This document shows positions 1 to 8,126 of a stretch of DNA of 64,000 nt, piece after piece; the first letter of the stretch is position 1; each line of letters opens with the position of its first letter. The translations under genes were made by a program, and so were the position numbers. Source of the stretch: Hyphomonadaceae bacterium. Its GTDB lineage: Bacteria; Pseudomonadota; Alphaproteobacteria; Caulobacterales; Aquidulcibacteraceae. The stretch is taken from assembly GCA_022843225.1 (NCBI GenBank), contig JALHOC010000006.1:20441-84440 (forward strand), given 5' to 3'. The notes beneath the pieces were generated by a model. It saw nothing but the letters and a program-made list of their open reading frames with translations, had not been told where the DNA came from and ran no database searches.

Positions 1-1253
1 ATCCCTTCGATGGACTCCTCGCTCGGCTCGACAGTGCACACCCCTCCTTCCAGCGGGCGTTTGTTCAAGTCAAAGCACAGCACCTCAATCTTTCGAATGC
101 GTCGTTGGCCGACCGAAAAAACGAACTTGAGCTTCGCTGCGGCGGCATCCTTTCTCACAATCGCCGATTTCGGCGTAACCGCTTGGCGCAAATAAGTACG
201 GCAAACCTCTTGGAGATAGGATACGTGCGTGACATCGCTTAGGACTGAGCCACGGAGCTGATTGCGCTGCTCCCTGGCGTCTTCATCCGGGATTACGTAG
301 TAGGCTATCGCTGAGTCCCTATCGACATAGTAGTGCTCGAAATTTACGCGTGAAGAGTACCACACCAAGCCGAAGTCCTGATCGAGATTACTGCTAAGCT
401 GGTCGGACGACTCGCGAATCTCCCGGCAGCGATTGCGTCGAGCGTCCGCGTCCATGGCGGGGCCCACGGCTTTCACCACCATTGATTCAATTGCCTCCTC
501 CATCGGCCCCAACTTGGCGCCGTCAATGAGAGAGTCCGAATGATGCTCCTCCGCGCTGCGCCGTTTCGATGCGAGAAAAATGAAGTGAGAGATCGAGTCT
601 TCCCTTCTGGCCAATTTCTGGAGCGTATTCCCGATACGGATGTGCGAGTCTTTGGCGGAGACGATCCCCACAGCAGGCACGAAATCGATAAAGAAGGTCT
701 CGTTCCACGCCGCACCACGCGGGGCAGGACCGTCCTCAATGTCACGTTCCAATGCGTCAGCAAGCGCCGGAAAGCTGTATATCTCCTGTGAACGCCGCTG
801 AAGGAGGCACATGGTGTTGAGCACACTCGCGACACCAAGGAGACCGGTCACGAACACAAACACAACACCCGGAAACGCAAATGCTTCCTCGGTTAGGTTA
901 TGTGGCTCCGCATGGTCGCAGAAGATCCGAAAAGCGACAATCAACAGCAGCGACAGAAACATCGCGGCAGCCGTGTACACGCCCGACGCTACAAGCAGCA
1001 ATTTCCACCTGCTGGAAAAAGGCACGAGATTGCGGGGCGTCAGCCACAACCACGCGGCCTTATCGCTTCGCCGCGTCCGAGCGCGCAGCCAGACCCCTAC
1101 TAAGTAGAGTCCGACGGAAAGCAAAAAGAGACCGACAAGCATACCCTCTCCAAATTCGGTCAACTGGAGCGCGCCACCCGCGCCCTCGGCTAGCATTGGT
1201 TGCATGGGAAGTTGAGGCGAAGGCCCCGGTATCTGAGCGATGGCGTGTTGCAT
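1..1253 (-). CDS. Membrane protein of unknown function, partial (runs off left edge)
   Basis: The ORF track misses this gene because its stop lies outside the window. Reading the minus strand from ATG at 1253 gives more than 415 uninterrupted codons. Three hydrophobic segments fall in the first ~150 residues (around GLFLLSVGLYLVGVW, LLLVASGVYTAAAMFLSLLL and VVFVFVTGLLGVASVL). A long hydrophilic, probably cytoplasmic domain follows. The start lies 2 nt after the permease stop, so it is the last visible gene of the ABC operon. I do not recognise the family. It could be an accessory protein of the transporter or simply co-transcribed with it. Confidence 0.75.
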   Translation of the reverse strand, partial: MQHAIAQIPGPSPQLPMQPMLAEGAGGALQLTEFGEGMLVGLFLLSVGLYLVGVWLRARTRRSDKAAWLWLTPRNLVPFSSRWKLLLVASGVYTAAAMFLSLLLIVAFRIFCDHAEPHNLTEEAFAFPGVVFVFVTGLLGVASVLNTMCLLQRRSQEIYSFPALADALERDIEDGPAPRGAAWNETFFIDFVPAVGIVSAKDSHIRIGNTLQKLARREDSISHFIFLASKRRSAEEHHSDSLIDGAKLGPMEEAIESMVVKAVGPAMDADARRNRCREIRESSDQLSSNLDQDFGLVWYSSRVNFEHYYVDRDSAIAYYVIPDEDAREQRNQLRGSVLSDVTHVSYLQEVCRTYLRQAVTPKSAIVRKDAAAAKLKFVFSVGQRRIRKIEVLCFDLNKRPLEGGVCTVEPSEESIEG

Positions 1254-1255
1254 GC

Positions 1256-2011
1256 TTACTCGAACTCAGAAAAGCGTCGGCGAAGGGTGCTCTGGGCTGC
1301 AGCAAAGGCAAGGTTCAGCCCCAAACCTGTCACCGCCAACAATGCCAACGCGGCGTACATCTCCGGATAACGGAACGCGCGTTCATAATCCAACAACCGA
1401 TAACCAATGCCGTTCTGCCCAGCGAGCATCTCCGCGGTCACCGCAAGAATTAGCGCAATAGAAAGAGCTACTCGCGCGCCCGCAAGCACATGCGGCACGG
1501 CAGAAGGCAGCACTACTAGTGAGAAGTACTCTCGCGTGTTGAGCCGCAACAGCTTTGCTAGTTCTTTATGGCGGGAATCGACGCCCCTCGCGCCGTATAT
1601 TGCGTTGACCAACAGGGGCCAGAGAGTACCAAACCAGATCACAAACAAAATCATCCCGGTTCCAAGCCCCAGGAAGAGAATGGCGATTGGCACCATCGCT
1701 GACGAAGGGATTGGTCTCAGGATCTCGATCAACGGCGTAAACGTCGCCCGAAGGGATTCTGAGACGCCGAGGACGAGTCCGATCGGTAGCGCAACACAAG
1801 CCGCCAAGGCAAAGCCGATACCGGCGCGCAATAGAGTGATCCCGAGTTGCTCGAACAACTGAGCCCGGACGGCGCCCTCAGCGAAGACCGCCACTAGCTG
1901 GCTTGGTCGCGGGAATAGAATCGGATTTATCGCGCCTAGCCCCGCCGCGACTTCAACGGCAATGAGAAGCGCGATGAGCAGCGCCATTCCAGGGAATGCT
2001 TTCCTAAACAT
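1256..2011 (-). CDS. ABC transporter permease, NitT/TauT (SsuC/TauC) type
   Basis: Inner-membrane permease of an importer of the nitrate/sulfonate/taurine class. The protein from MFRKAFPGMALLIALLIAVE is about 251 aa with the expected multiple hydrophobic segments. The region around GARGVDSRHKELAKLLRLN is the EAA-like cytoplasmic loop that docks on the ATPase. The track start at 2170 adds a hydrophilic tail that overlaps the ATPase gene. ATG 2011 overlaps the ATPase stop by 8 nt and begins directly at the first membrane segment, so I prefer it. The substrate is not visible from sequence. Confidence 0.88.
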   Translation of the reverse strand: MFRKAFPGMALLIALLIAVEVAAGLGAINPILFPRPSQLVAVFAEGAVRAQLFEQLGITLLRAGIGFALAACVALPIGLVLGVSESLRATFTPLIEILRPIPSSAMVPIAILFLGLGTGMILFVIWFGTLWPLLVNAIYGARGVDSRHKELAKLLRLNTREYFSLVVLPSAVPHVLAGARVALSIALILAVTAEMLAGQNGIGYRLLDYERAFRYPEMYAALALLAVTGLGLNLAFAAAQSTLRRRFSEFE

Positions 2012-2750
2012 AGCCAAGCTTTTCAAACAGCCGGCGACGCAGGTGCAGGAAGTCTGGCGATTCCCGGCTCTCCAACCGTCGTCTCGGGTGTGCCAGCGTG
2101 TTTTCAATCGTCTCAGTCGTACGACCCATGTTTGTGACAATAATGGAGTCCGCCAAGAAGCACGCTTCATCCAAATCGTGGGTAACGTGCATGACGGTGA
2201 ACCCCATCAGGCCTTTCAGGCGAAGCATCTCTTCTTGCAAGTCGAGCTTAGTCGGCGTGTCGAGCGCGCCGAAAGGCTCGTCCAGTAACAAGACGCTGGG
2301 TTTGCTAGCTAACGCGCGCGCCAAGGCCACCCGCTGTTGCATACCGCCAGAAAGTTCGCGCGGAAACCTATCCTCCAAACCACTCAGCCCTACAGCGGTC
2401 AGCATCTCCGCAACCCGATCTTGTCGCCGGTTGGGACTCAGAATTTCTCGGCTCAGGGCGAGCGCTACGTTTGCACCGACGGTCAACCAAGGAAGCAGCG
2501 AACGGGAGTAGTCTTGAAACACCATCTGCACGCTAGGCTGGTGGCCGTTCGCAGTGTGCAGCCTCACTTCGCCGGAGACGGGAGTCTCAAGTCCGGCGAC
2601 TAGGCGCAATAGCGTGGTCTTCCCCGAGCCACTCTTACCCACAACGCAGACGTACCCGTTTGCGGGCACCTCCATACTGACGTTGCAAAGAATTGGCTGC
2701 GAAGAAGTGTAATTGAAATTCACGTCCACGAACGCGACCGACGTCGTCAT
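2004..2750 (-). CDS. ABC transporter ATP-binding protein, NitT/TauT type
   Basis: Cytoplasmic ATPase that energises the importer. Visible motifs in order are Walker A GKSGSGKTTL, the Q-loop (QMVFQDYSRSLLPW), signature LSGGMQQRVALARAL, Walker B LLLDEPFGALD and the H-loop HVTHDLDEA. About 248 aa, the usual length for SsuB/TauB relatives. The track start at 2795 is too long. ATG 2750 overlaps the binding-protein stop as ATGA, giving translational coupling. The gene order binding protein, ATPase, permease is standard for the family. Confidence 0.93.
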   Translation of the reverse strand: MTTSVAFVDVNFNYTSSQPILCNVSMEVPANGYVCVVGKSGSGKTTLLRLVAGLETPVSGEVRLHTANGHQPSVQMVFQDYSRSLLPWLTVGANVALALSREILSPNRRQDRVAEMLTAVGLSGLEDRFPRELSGGMQQRVALARALASKPSVLLLDEPFGALDTPTKLDLQEEMLRLKGLMGFTVMHVTHDLDEACFLADSIIVTNMGRTTETIENTLAHPRRRLESRESPDFLHLRRRLFEKLGYV

Positions 2751-3670
2751 CGCAGGAGATAGTTGGCGGGGTCTGTCGCGCCTTCCGATATCCATCCCGC
2801 GCGCCGCACGCGTTCCAGCAGAGATCCAAACTGTTCAGGAGGAGTAGCGGTATTGAACGTTGGCAACGGCACAGCCGCAGCATCCGTAGCGGAGAGGCTC
2901 GTGAAGGTTGTGAGTGCCGCGCGCGCGCGTTCTTCGTCGGCCCCGACATCCGCCGCTGCCTGCTGCAGAGCGCGACGGAAGCGATTCACAACGTCGCCAT
3001 TCCGCTGAGCATAATTGCCAGTGGTCATCCAGCCCGTGATCGGAACATTGTTCTCCACGTCAACCACATGACGCCCTATGGCGCGAACCAAGTTCTCCCG
3101 GAGCCCAAAAGTCACGAAAGGCTCTATCGCACCGGCAGCATCCACTGAATTGCTCTGAAGAGCCGTCAGCATTCTCGGAAAAGGCACTTCTACGAGTGCG
3201 ACAGAGCTAGGATCGACACCGACGCTTGTGAGCCACGCACTCACATAGAGTTCGTTGATATTACGGCGTGTGTTGACAGCAATGCGTTTCCCGGAGAGCT
3301 GTTGTGGCGTTAGAGTCGAGTCCGCGCGCACGAGCATCGCATGCTGCGGATTGTCACTAGTCTCGGCCGTCGCCCCAGACACCAGCTTGAAGTCGAGCCC
3401 AGCTTCTCTTGCCAACATAAGCGAGACGTAGTTGCTCACCCCAAATGCCAGATCTCCTGACGTCATCGCCTCAAGAATTCGGGCGCCGCCATCCAGCATC
3501 ACGGGCTCAACGGCCAGTCCTTCGCGCTCAAACGCCCCGGACTGCAGCCCGACATAGAGCGGCAGGCTCTCGGAGATTGGCAAAACCCCGACACGAACGG
3601 TCGAGGAGCGCCCAGTGCATCCACTGGCGGCAAGCGCACCCGCCAGCAAAAGAGTTCGCCTTGTCAGCAT
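2747..3670 (-). CDS. ABC transporter substrate-binding lipoprotein, NMT1/SsuA-like
   Basis: Periplasmic solute-binding protein. MLTRRTLLLAGALAASGC is a lipoprotein signal with Cys as the lipidated residue. The mature part begins TVRVGVLPISESLPLYVGLQ, typical of the NMT1/THI5-like and SsuA fold. ATG 3670 has an AGGAAAGGGG ribosome site upstream and starts the signal directly, so it is preferred over 3706. It is the first gene of the minus-strand ABC operon. The ligand is unknown; the family takes up nitrate, sulfonates, taurine, pyrimidine precursors and similar molecules. Confidence 0.88.
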   Translation of the reverse strand: MLTRRTLLLAGALAASGCTGRSSTVRVGVLPISESLPLYVGLQSGAFEREGLAVEPVMLDGGARILEAMTSGDLAFGVSNYVSLMLAREAGLDFKLVSGATAETSDNPQHAMLVRADSTLTPQQLSGKRIAVNTRRNINELYVSAWLTSVGVDPSSVALVEVPFPRMLTALQSNSVDAAGAIEPFVTFGLRENLVRAIGRHVVDVENNVPITGWMTTGNYAQRNGDVVNRFRRALQQAAADVGADEERARAALTTFTSLSATDAAAVPLPTFNTATPPEQFGSLLERVRRAGWISEGATDPANYLLR

Positions 3671-3832
3671 TCCCTCGCCCCTTTCCTGCCGTTTCACTCT
3701 ATTCATTCCCGCCTAGCGTGCAAGTGTGTAGGGATAATCTCGCCGATCCAATGCCTTGTGGACAGCCGAGGCCCTGCGACTATGAGAGCTCACAATCGGC
3801 GTGCGCCTAGCCCAAGCAAAGTGACCTCACGC

Positions 3833-4561
3833 CTAGCCTTCAGAAAATGCGATCGATTCGAGGATGCCGCTTGCATCAGCGCGAGAGCCGTAACATCCGA
3901 TGAGGAAGCCTCCATCCTCGATGCTCGCGATACGATGAAGCAAGTGCCTTTTCCGCGCATCCCTCGTGAGCCGGAACGCGCGTCCGTTCACGCGGCAATA
4001 GAGACCTTCATGGCCCGTGACCGGCGTCCATTTGCAATCAGCGCCTGAAAGGAAGCGCGCCTCCATTGCGGCGGCGGCCTCAGCGAGTTCACGCTTGCGC
4101 CGGTCGCGGCGCTCTTCATAGTTGCGCATCTCCTCTTCGGCGCAACGATCGGTGATGCGCTGGACGATGGCGGCGAGCTCGGTGCCCCTCGCCTTCTCTT
4201 CGTTATAGATCGCGAGACAGAAGCCCTTCTTGGCCGGGCTCGGATAGGTCTCGAAGCGATCCTCGCACATCATGTCCATGCGGGATTGCACATCGGTGGT
4301 GGTGAGGATGGGGCCCTCGATCTCGTTCAAGAATGCTGTGAGATCGTCGATCGGAATCCAGCAAGGAATCGCGCGGCGCAGGAAGGTCTCACGGGTCAGA
4401 TCCCATTTGCGCCAGATCGGATCGCCGCGGAACAGTTCGGTCACGATCTCCGCCGCGAGCCGATCGAGCATGGCGGCGTCGCGGATGTGATCGAGCGACG
4501 GCGAGGCGACGTACTTGTCGAGCGCCTCGCGCACGATGCGGATGCGGAAATCGTCACTCAT
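3833..4561 (-). CDS. Hypothetical protein with charged coiled region
   Basis: About 242 aa from MSDDFRIRIVREALDKYV. The start overlaps the end of the upstream gene by 8 nt, so the two are probably co-translated. A charged helical stretch (RNYEERRDRRKRELAEAAAAMEARF) lies near residues 155-185. It is followed by WTPVTGHEGLYCRVNGRAFRL. I do not recognise a family. The longer track start at 4666 reads backwards through the upstream gene and is unlikely. Confidence 0.65.
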   Translation of the reverse strand: MSDDFRIRIVREALDKYVASPSLDHIRDAAMLDRLAAEIVTELFRGDPIWRKWDLTRETFLRRAIPCWIPIDDLTAFLNEIEGPILTTTDVQSRMDMMCEDRFETYPSPAKKGFCLAIYNEEKARGTELAAIVQRITDRCAEEEMRNYEERRDRRKRELAEAAAAMEARFLSGADCKWTPVTGHEGLYCRVNGRAFRLTRDARKRHLLHRIASIEDGGFLIGCYGSRADASGILESIAFSEG

Positions 4562-5825
4562 CGAAGTCATCATCCTCGTCGTCGGGCCCGGCATCGGAGT
4601 CGTAGTGAAAGCGCCCCGCTCCTGCCGTCTCGGCGAGTGGATCGGGATCGGGGAAGAGGTCAGCATGGCTGTCCGTGAGCAGCGCGATCACGGTCTGGGG
4701 ATCGGCTTGAGCGTGAAGTGCGGCGAGTCGTCGATGCGCCCAGGCGATGAGGTCGGGCCAAGGTTGCGGGGCGGCCTGTGCGGGCGGCGCGCGGGCGAGC
4801 CAGGCTTCGAGGCGGCTGGCTTCGTCCTCGCCGGCGATGAGCTCTGACAAAAAGCGTGCGCGCTTGGCGTCGCGCGCCTGGCGGGCCTCGGCGCGAGCTT
4901 CGCGCGCTGCCGCTTCCTCTTCGCGGCGCCAACGCGCTTCGCGCTCTTCGCGCAGCGCCTTGTGCGCCAAGAGACACGCATCGAGACCGGCGGCGATCTC
5001 GTGCAGCATCGCCTCAAGCGACTGGCGCTTGGAATCGGACCAAGTCTTTCGAACGCCCGGCGTCCAGGTCTCGACGAAAAGCGCGTAGCGGCCGTTGAAG
5101 ACGACATGGGTGTCGGGATAGGCGCGCTTTTCGTCGCGGCTGAATCCCAGCGCGATACGGCGTTCGCGCCCCTTGTCGGCGGCGCGTTCGGCTTCGGTCG
5201 GCCGGTAGATGCGCTCCTCGGTCTTGCCGGCAATGCGGAACTCGATGTCATCGGGACCGCGGCGGACGATCATGCGTGTGCCGTTGGCCGAGATGTCGAT
5301 GTTGCGGGCGGTGAGCTCGCGGAAGAGCGCGTCGAGCAAGGCAATGACGCGTTCGCGGTGCTCGATGCCGATCCAGAGGCCGCAGAGGCTCTCCCCTCTC
5401 GCCATGATCGCGCCGTCGCGATCGGGCGTGGCGGTGCGGAACTTCTGCGCGGTGGCGATCAGAGCCGGGTGAAGCTCGGCTGTGGCACGGGAGGGAAAGA
5501 ACGGCGTTGTCTCGCGATTTGCCCGAGCCTCTGTCTTCAGCGCTTGGATATCGGCGCGGGCGGCCTTGGGCGTGAGCGTGGCGGCAAAGCCGATGCGAAA
5601 GTGGGGATCGTCGTCTTCAGGCTTGGGCGGGAGCGGGATGGTGGGGCGGGACTTGCCGTGATGGATGGAGATCCAATGGCCCTGGGGCGGGGTGGGGATG
5701 TCGTGGCGCGTGCAGAGCTTCTTGAGGCCCACATCGGAAAGGCCGAGGTCAGCAGCGACTTTGTTCAAGGGCTTCGACCAGATGAGGGCGTGAAGCTCTG
5801 GTCTGGTGAAGGAAGCGCGGACCAT
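4554..5825 (-). CDS. Hypothetical protein with N-terminal HTH-like segment
   Basis: 423 aa. Residues 8-50 (RPELHALIWSKPLNKVAADLGLSDVGLKKLCTRHDIPTPPQGHW) look like a helix-turn-helix, suggesting DNA binding. The remainder is mixed, with an Arg/Ala-rich coiled segment around residues 290-330 and a very acidic tail ending DDEDDDFDE. It is co-transcribed with the 3833-4561 gene. Proteins of this appearance occur on alphaproteobacterial accessory elements, but I cannot name a function. The antisense ORF 4962-5942 is a GC-rich shadow. Confidence 0.65.
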   Translation of the reverse strand: MVRASFTRPELHALIWSKPLNKVAADLGLSDVGLKKLCTRHDIPTPPQGHWISIHHGKSRPTIPLPPKPEDDDPHFRIGFAATLTPKAARADIQALKTEARANRETTPFFPSRATAELHPALIATAQKFRTATPDRDGAIMARGESLCGLWIGIEHRERVIALLDALFRELTARNIDISANGTRMIVRRGPDDIEFRIAGKTEERIYRPTEAERAADKGRERRIALGFSRDEKRAYPDTHVVFNGRYALFVETWTPGVRKTWSDSKRQSLEAMLHEIAAGLDACLLAHKALREEREARWRREEEAAAREARAEARQARDAKRARFLSELIAGEDEASRLEAWLARAPPAQAAPQPWPDLIAWAHRRLAALHAQADPQTVIALLTDSHADLFPDPDPLAETAGAGRFHYDSDAGPDDEDDDFDE

Positions 5826-6030
5826 CGTCTGATCGAAAGACCGTCGAGCTTCGAAAACTCCGCAATATTTCCGCCGCCGCCGATCTCCGTGCGCGCCGAC
5901 GGCCCCCGGCGCGCCCGTTCTTGCGAGCGCGATCTGGTCTGAGACCTACGCGGGGCATTGGCGCCCATACCGATTAGCCCCTGGACGAAGGCCATCCAGC
6001 GCCGCAAACCTCGTTCCGGGGAGCTGAAAC

Positions 6031-6477
6031 ATGACGGCCAAGCTGACGCCGAAAGAGAAGGAGTGCCTGTATCTCGCTGGACGCCGGTTGAGCGATGCCG
6101 AGATCGCTCAACGCCTTGAAATGTCACCGAGAACAGTCAGCAATCATTTGGCGCGCGCCTACACCAAACTTGGCGTGCACGACCGCATTCGCGCCGCCGC
6201 GAAGCTGAGCAATCTGCACCCTGAGTATCCTTTGCCGATAGGCTACGAGGGCGGCGACACCTCTCTTTCGCCCCCGTCGGCGCAACGAAGCGACGCCAAC
6301 GCCGGGGGACTCGCAGCCGCTTTTGCGATGCTCCCTCGCCCGCCATCGAAGGTGATGAGGCTCATCCTCATCCTCGTGGTGGCCGCGTTGGTGGCGTTCG
6401 TGTTCGCCGGGGTGACTGTGATCATGAGCGTCTCGACAGATAGAGCCGCCATCTACGCCCCGGAAAACGCGCGCTGA
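6031..6477 (+). CDS. LuxR-type HTH protein with C-terminal membrane anchor
   Basis: 148 aa. The N-terminus LTPKEKECLYLAGRRLSDAEIAQRLEMSPRTVSNHLARAYTKLGV is a complete LuxR/GerE helix-turn-helix. There is no receiver or autoinducer domain in front of it. Residues ~115-135 (LILILVVAALVAFVFAGVTVIM) are one transmembrane helix, so the DNA-binding domain is probably tethered at the inner membrane. GGGGAGCTGAAAC before the ATG is a good ribosome site. It is the first gene of a small plus-strand cluster. Confidence 0.8.
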   Translation: MTAKLTPKEKECLYLAGRRLSDAEIAQRLEMSPRTVSNHLARAYTKLGVHDRIRAAAKLSNLHPEYPLPIGYEGGDTSLSPPSAQRSDANAGGLAAAFAMLPRPPSKVMRLILILVVAALVAFVFAGVTVIMSVSTDRAAIYAPENAR

Positions 6478-6505
6478 CGCTGGAACGGCTTTTAGGGGCG
6501 TACAC

Positions 6506-6844
6506 ATGAAGCAAATCAGGTCGGCGGCGCGTATCGCCCGTCAAATTCAACAAACCGAAAAGAAGATGGATGAAACCATCCTTGAGGCCAACGCACTCGT
6601 CAGCGCCCTGATCGAGGCGCGCTTTGAAGGCAGGTTCGCCGCCGAAGTCGGCCATGAGGCTCTCGACGACATCGTCCGGGGCCTCAAGGCGATGACGGAC
6701 GCACGCGGCGCCATCGCCAGCGGTCACGGCAATTTGGCCAAGGTCGCCAAAGATCTGGCGATCGAGTGGCGCATGGATGGCCCGCTCGACGAGAAAATTA
6801 GAGAGATGCCGTCGTTCAGCGCACAGGAACAAGACGCCGCTTGA
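6506..6844 (+). CDS. Small hypothetical helical protein
   Basis: 112 aa, predicted mostly helical and without membrane segments (MKQIRSAARIARQIQQTEKKMDETILEANALV). It begins 29 nt after the membrane-anchored HTH gene and overlaps the next gene by 4 nt (TTGA), which supports one transcript. No family recognised. Confidence 0.6.
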   Translation: MKQIRSAARIARQIQQTEKKMDETILEANALVSALIEARFEGRFAAEVGHEALDDIVRGLKAMTDARGAIASGHGNLAKVAKDLAIEWRMDGPLDEKIREMPSFSAQEQDAA

Positions 6845-7284
6845 GCTTAGCCCTCACTCTCACCATCGCTCAGTACGGCTTTCTCGCCGTCAGCATCTTT
6901 GCGCTTGCACTGCTGTTGGCGGCGGGAAAGACGCCGGAGCGGGTCGCGGCGACGACGCTCACCTGCCTGATGTTCATCTCTCCCTACCTCACCCGAGAGG
7001 GGCCGATCTGGCCCGCATTAGCGTCTGGACTCACGCTGGTGACCCTTGTCTTGCTGGCGCTCCGATACGAGCGATGGTGGTTGATTGGCGCATCCGGCTT
7101 TCAACTCGTCATCTTCTCCACCCATTTCGCACCGCTGATCAGCCCGCAACAGTACATCTGGCCGAGCATAACCCTTCGCTTGATCCTCTGGGGCGGCCTT
7201 ATGGCGCTTTGCTTGTTCGCCATCGGTGAAAGCCGATGGGCGCCATACGCGCAAGCGCAGCGGCCGACAAAGCAAACGGACTAA
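6841..7284 (+). CDS. Small membrane protein
   Basis: 147 aa with a TTG start overlapping the preceding stop. Four hydrophobic segments are visible (for example IAQYGFLAVSIFALALLLAA and LILWGGLMALCLFAIG). No catalytic motif and no family recognised. Its position suggests it works with, or is merely co-expressed with, the tethered HTH protein. Confidence 0.6.
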   Translation: MSLALTLTIAQYGFLAVSIFALALLLAAGKTPERVAATTLTCLMFISPYLTREGPIWPALASGLTLVTLVLLALRYERWWLIGASGFQLVIFSTHFAPLISPQQYIWPSITLRLILWGGLMALCLFAIGESRWAPYAQAQRPTKQTD

Positions 7285-7289
7285 ATCTC

Positions 7290-7526
7290 ATGTCTTGGAC
7301 ATCGATCCCGCACGCGCATGAATACTGGAAGAGCTGTCAGCGTCGGGCTGAGCCGCCTCCGAATCTGGAAGATGCGGAGACATTTATCCTCACCACGCGC
7401 CCGGCCACCGCGCAGGATGCGGCCTGTATTCTCGACGTCATCTACGCCAATGGCGGCGATCCGCGTTGCGACGGTCTCGACCACGCAGCGCTCGGACGAA
7501 TCAAGGGCTTCTTAGCTGCGGCTTGA
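7290..7526 (+). CDS. Small hypothetical protein
   Basis: 78 aa from MSWTSIPHAHEYWKSCQRRAE. It starts 5 nt after the upstream stop and reads in phase with the cluster. The track start at 7236 overlaps the membrane gene by about 50 nt and is less likely. Acidic and soluble, with no recognised domain. Confidence 0.5.
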   Translation: MSWTSIPHAHEYWKSCQRRAEPPPNLEDAETFILTTRPATAQDAACILDVIYANGGDPRCDGLDHAALGRIKGFLAAA

Positions 7527-7543
7527 GCCGGCGGCGCGTGACG

Positions 7544-7933
7544 TCAGGACTTCTCTTCCGCCGTGGCGCGTACGAGTTCCAGCACGCGCCGCCGCACCTT
7601 GATGCTGCCGATGGATGCAAACAGGCGCACCAATTCCGCGACACCCGGTATCGCGAAGAAATCCTCTTTGCTGGGCTCGCTCTTGGCGCCGCGCCGGGCG
7701 CCGCCCAGCCCCTCGAAGAAGCGCTCCACCGGCATCTCAAGCGCGTACGCGATATCGTAGAGGCGGCTGGCGGCGATGCGATTGACGCCCTTCTCGTATT
7801 TTTGCACCTGCTGGAAAGTGACGCCCAAGAGATCGGCCAGCTTCTCTTGGCTCATGCCGATTTCGAGACGGCGCGCGCGCACGCGCTCGCCCAATTTGCG
7901 GTCCACGCTGGTGGGCCCCCGCTCGTCACTCAC
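7544..7933 (-). CDS. XRE-family transcriptional regulator
   Basis: 129 aa from a GTG start. Residues 12-65 (LGERVRARRLEIGMSQEKLADLLGVTFQQVQKYEKGVNRI) form a classic XRE/Cro helix-turn-helix, of the short alphaproteobacterial type. GTG 7933 follows an AGTGGAG ribosome-site-like sequence. The longer track start at 8179 would run through the divergent promoter region and overlap the next gene. It faces away from the 8127-15440 operon and is the obvious candidate repressor of it. Confidence 0.85.
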   Translation of the reverse strand: MSDERGPTSVDRKLGERVRARRLEIGMSQEKLADLLGVTFQQVQKYEKGVNRIAASRLYDIAYALEMPVERFFEGLGGARRGAKSEPSKEDFFAIPGVAELVRLFASIGSIKVRRRVLELVRATAEEKS

Positions 7934-8069
7934 TGGACACTCCACTTTCGGCCAGCGTCCAACATGCGGGGCCAGATGCTGCCGGGCAAGCGCTGTCCCC
8001 CGCCTGGACACACAACTTGCGCGCGTGGCATGGGTTGTGGGGGCGGGATGACAAGCGCTTAAGACGCCA

Positions 8070-8096
8070 GTCCCGCCCCAGCGAAAGCGGGGGGCG
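8070..8096. promoter_or_regulatory. GC-rich hairpin between divergent XRE gene and nuclease operon
   Basis: The arms around CGCCCC and GGGGCG close on a GC-GAAA-GC loop. The element lies within the 190-bp divergent intergenic region, close to the start of the 501-aa gene. It could sit in the mRNA leader or be an extragenic palindrome. I could not define a clear XRE operator by eye. Confidence 0.35.
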
Positions 8097-8126
8097 AAAA
8101 TCACAGGCATTGAAGACTTCATCTGC

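Noticed and set aside
4962-5942. 326-aa plus-strand ORF
   Set aside because: Antisense to the 4554-5825 gene; Gly/Ala/Arg-rich with no domain, typical of shadow frames.
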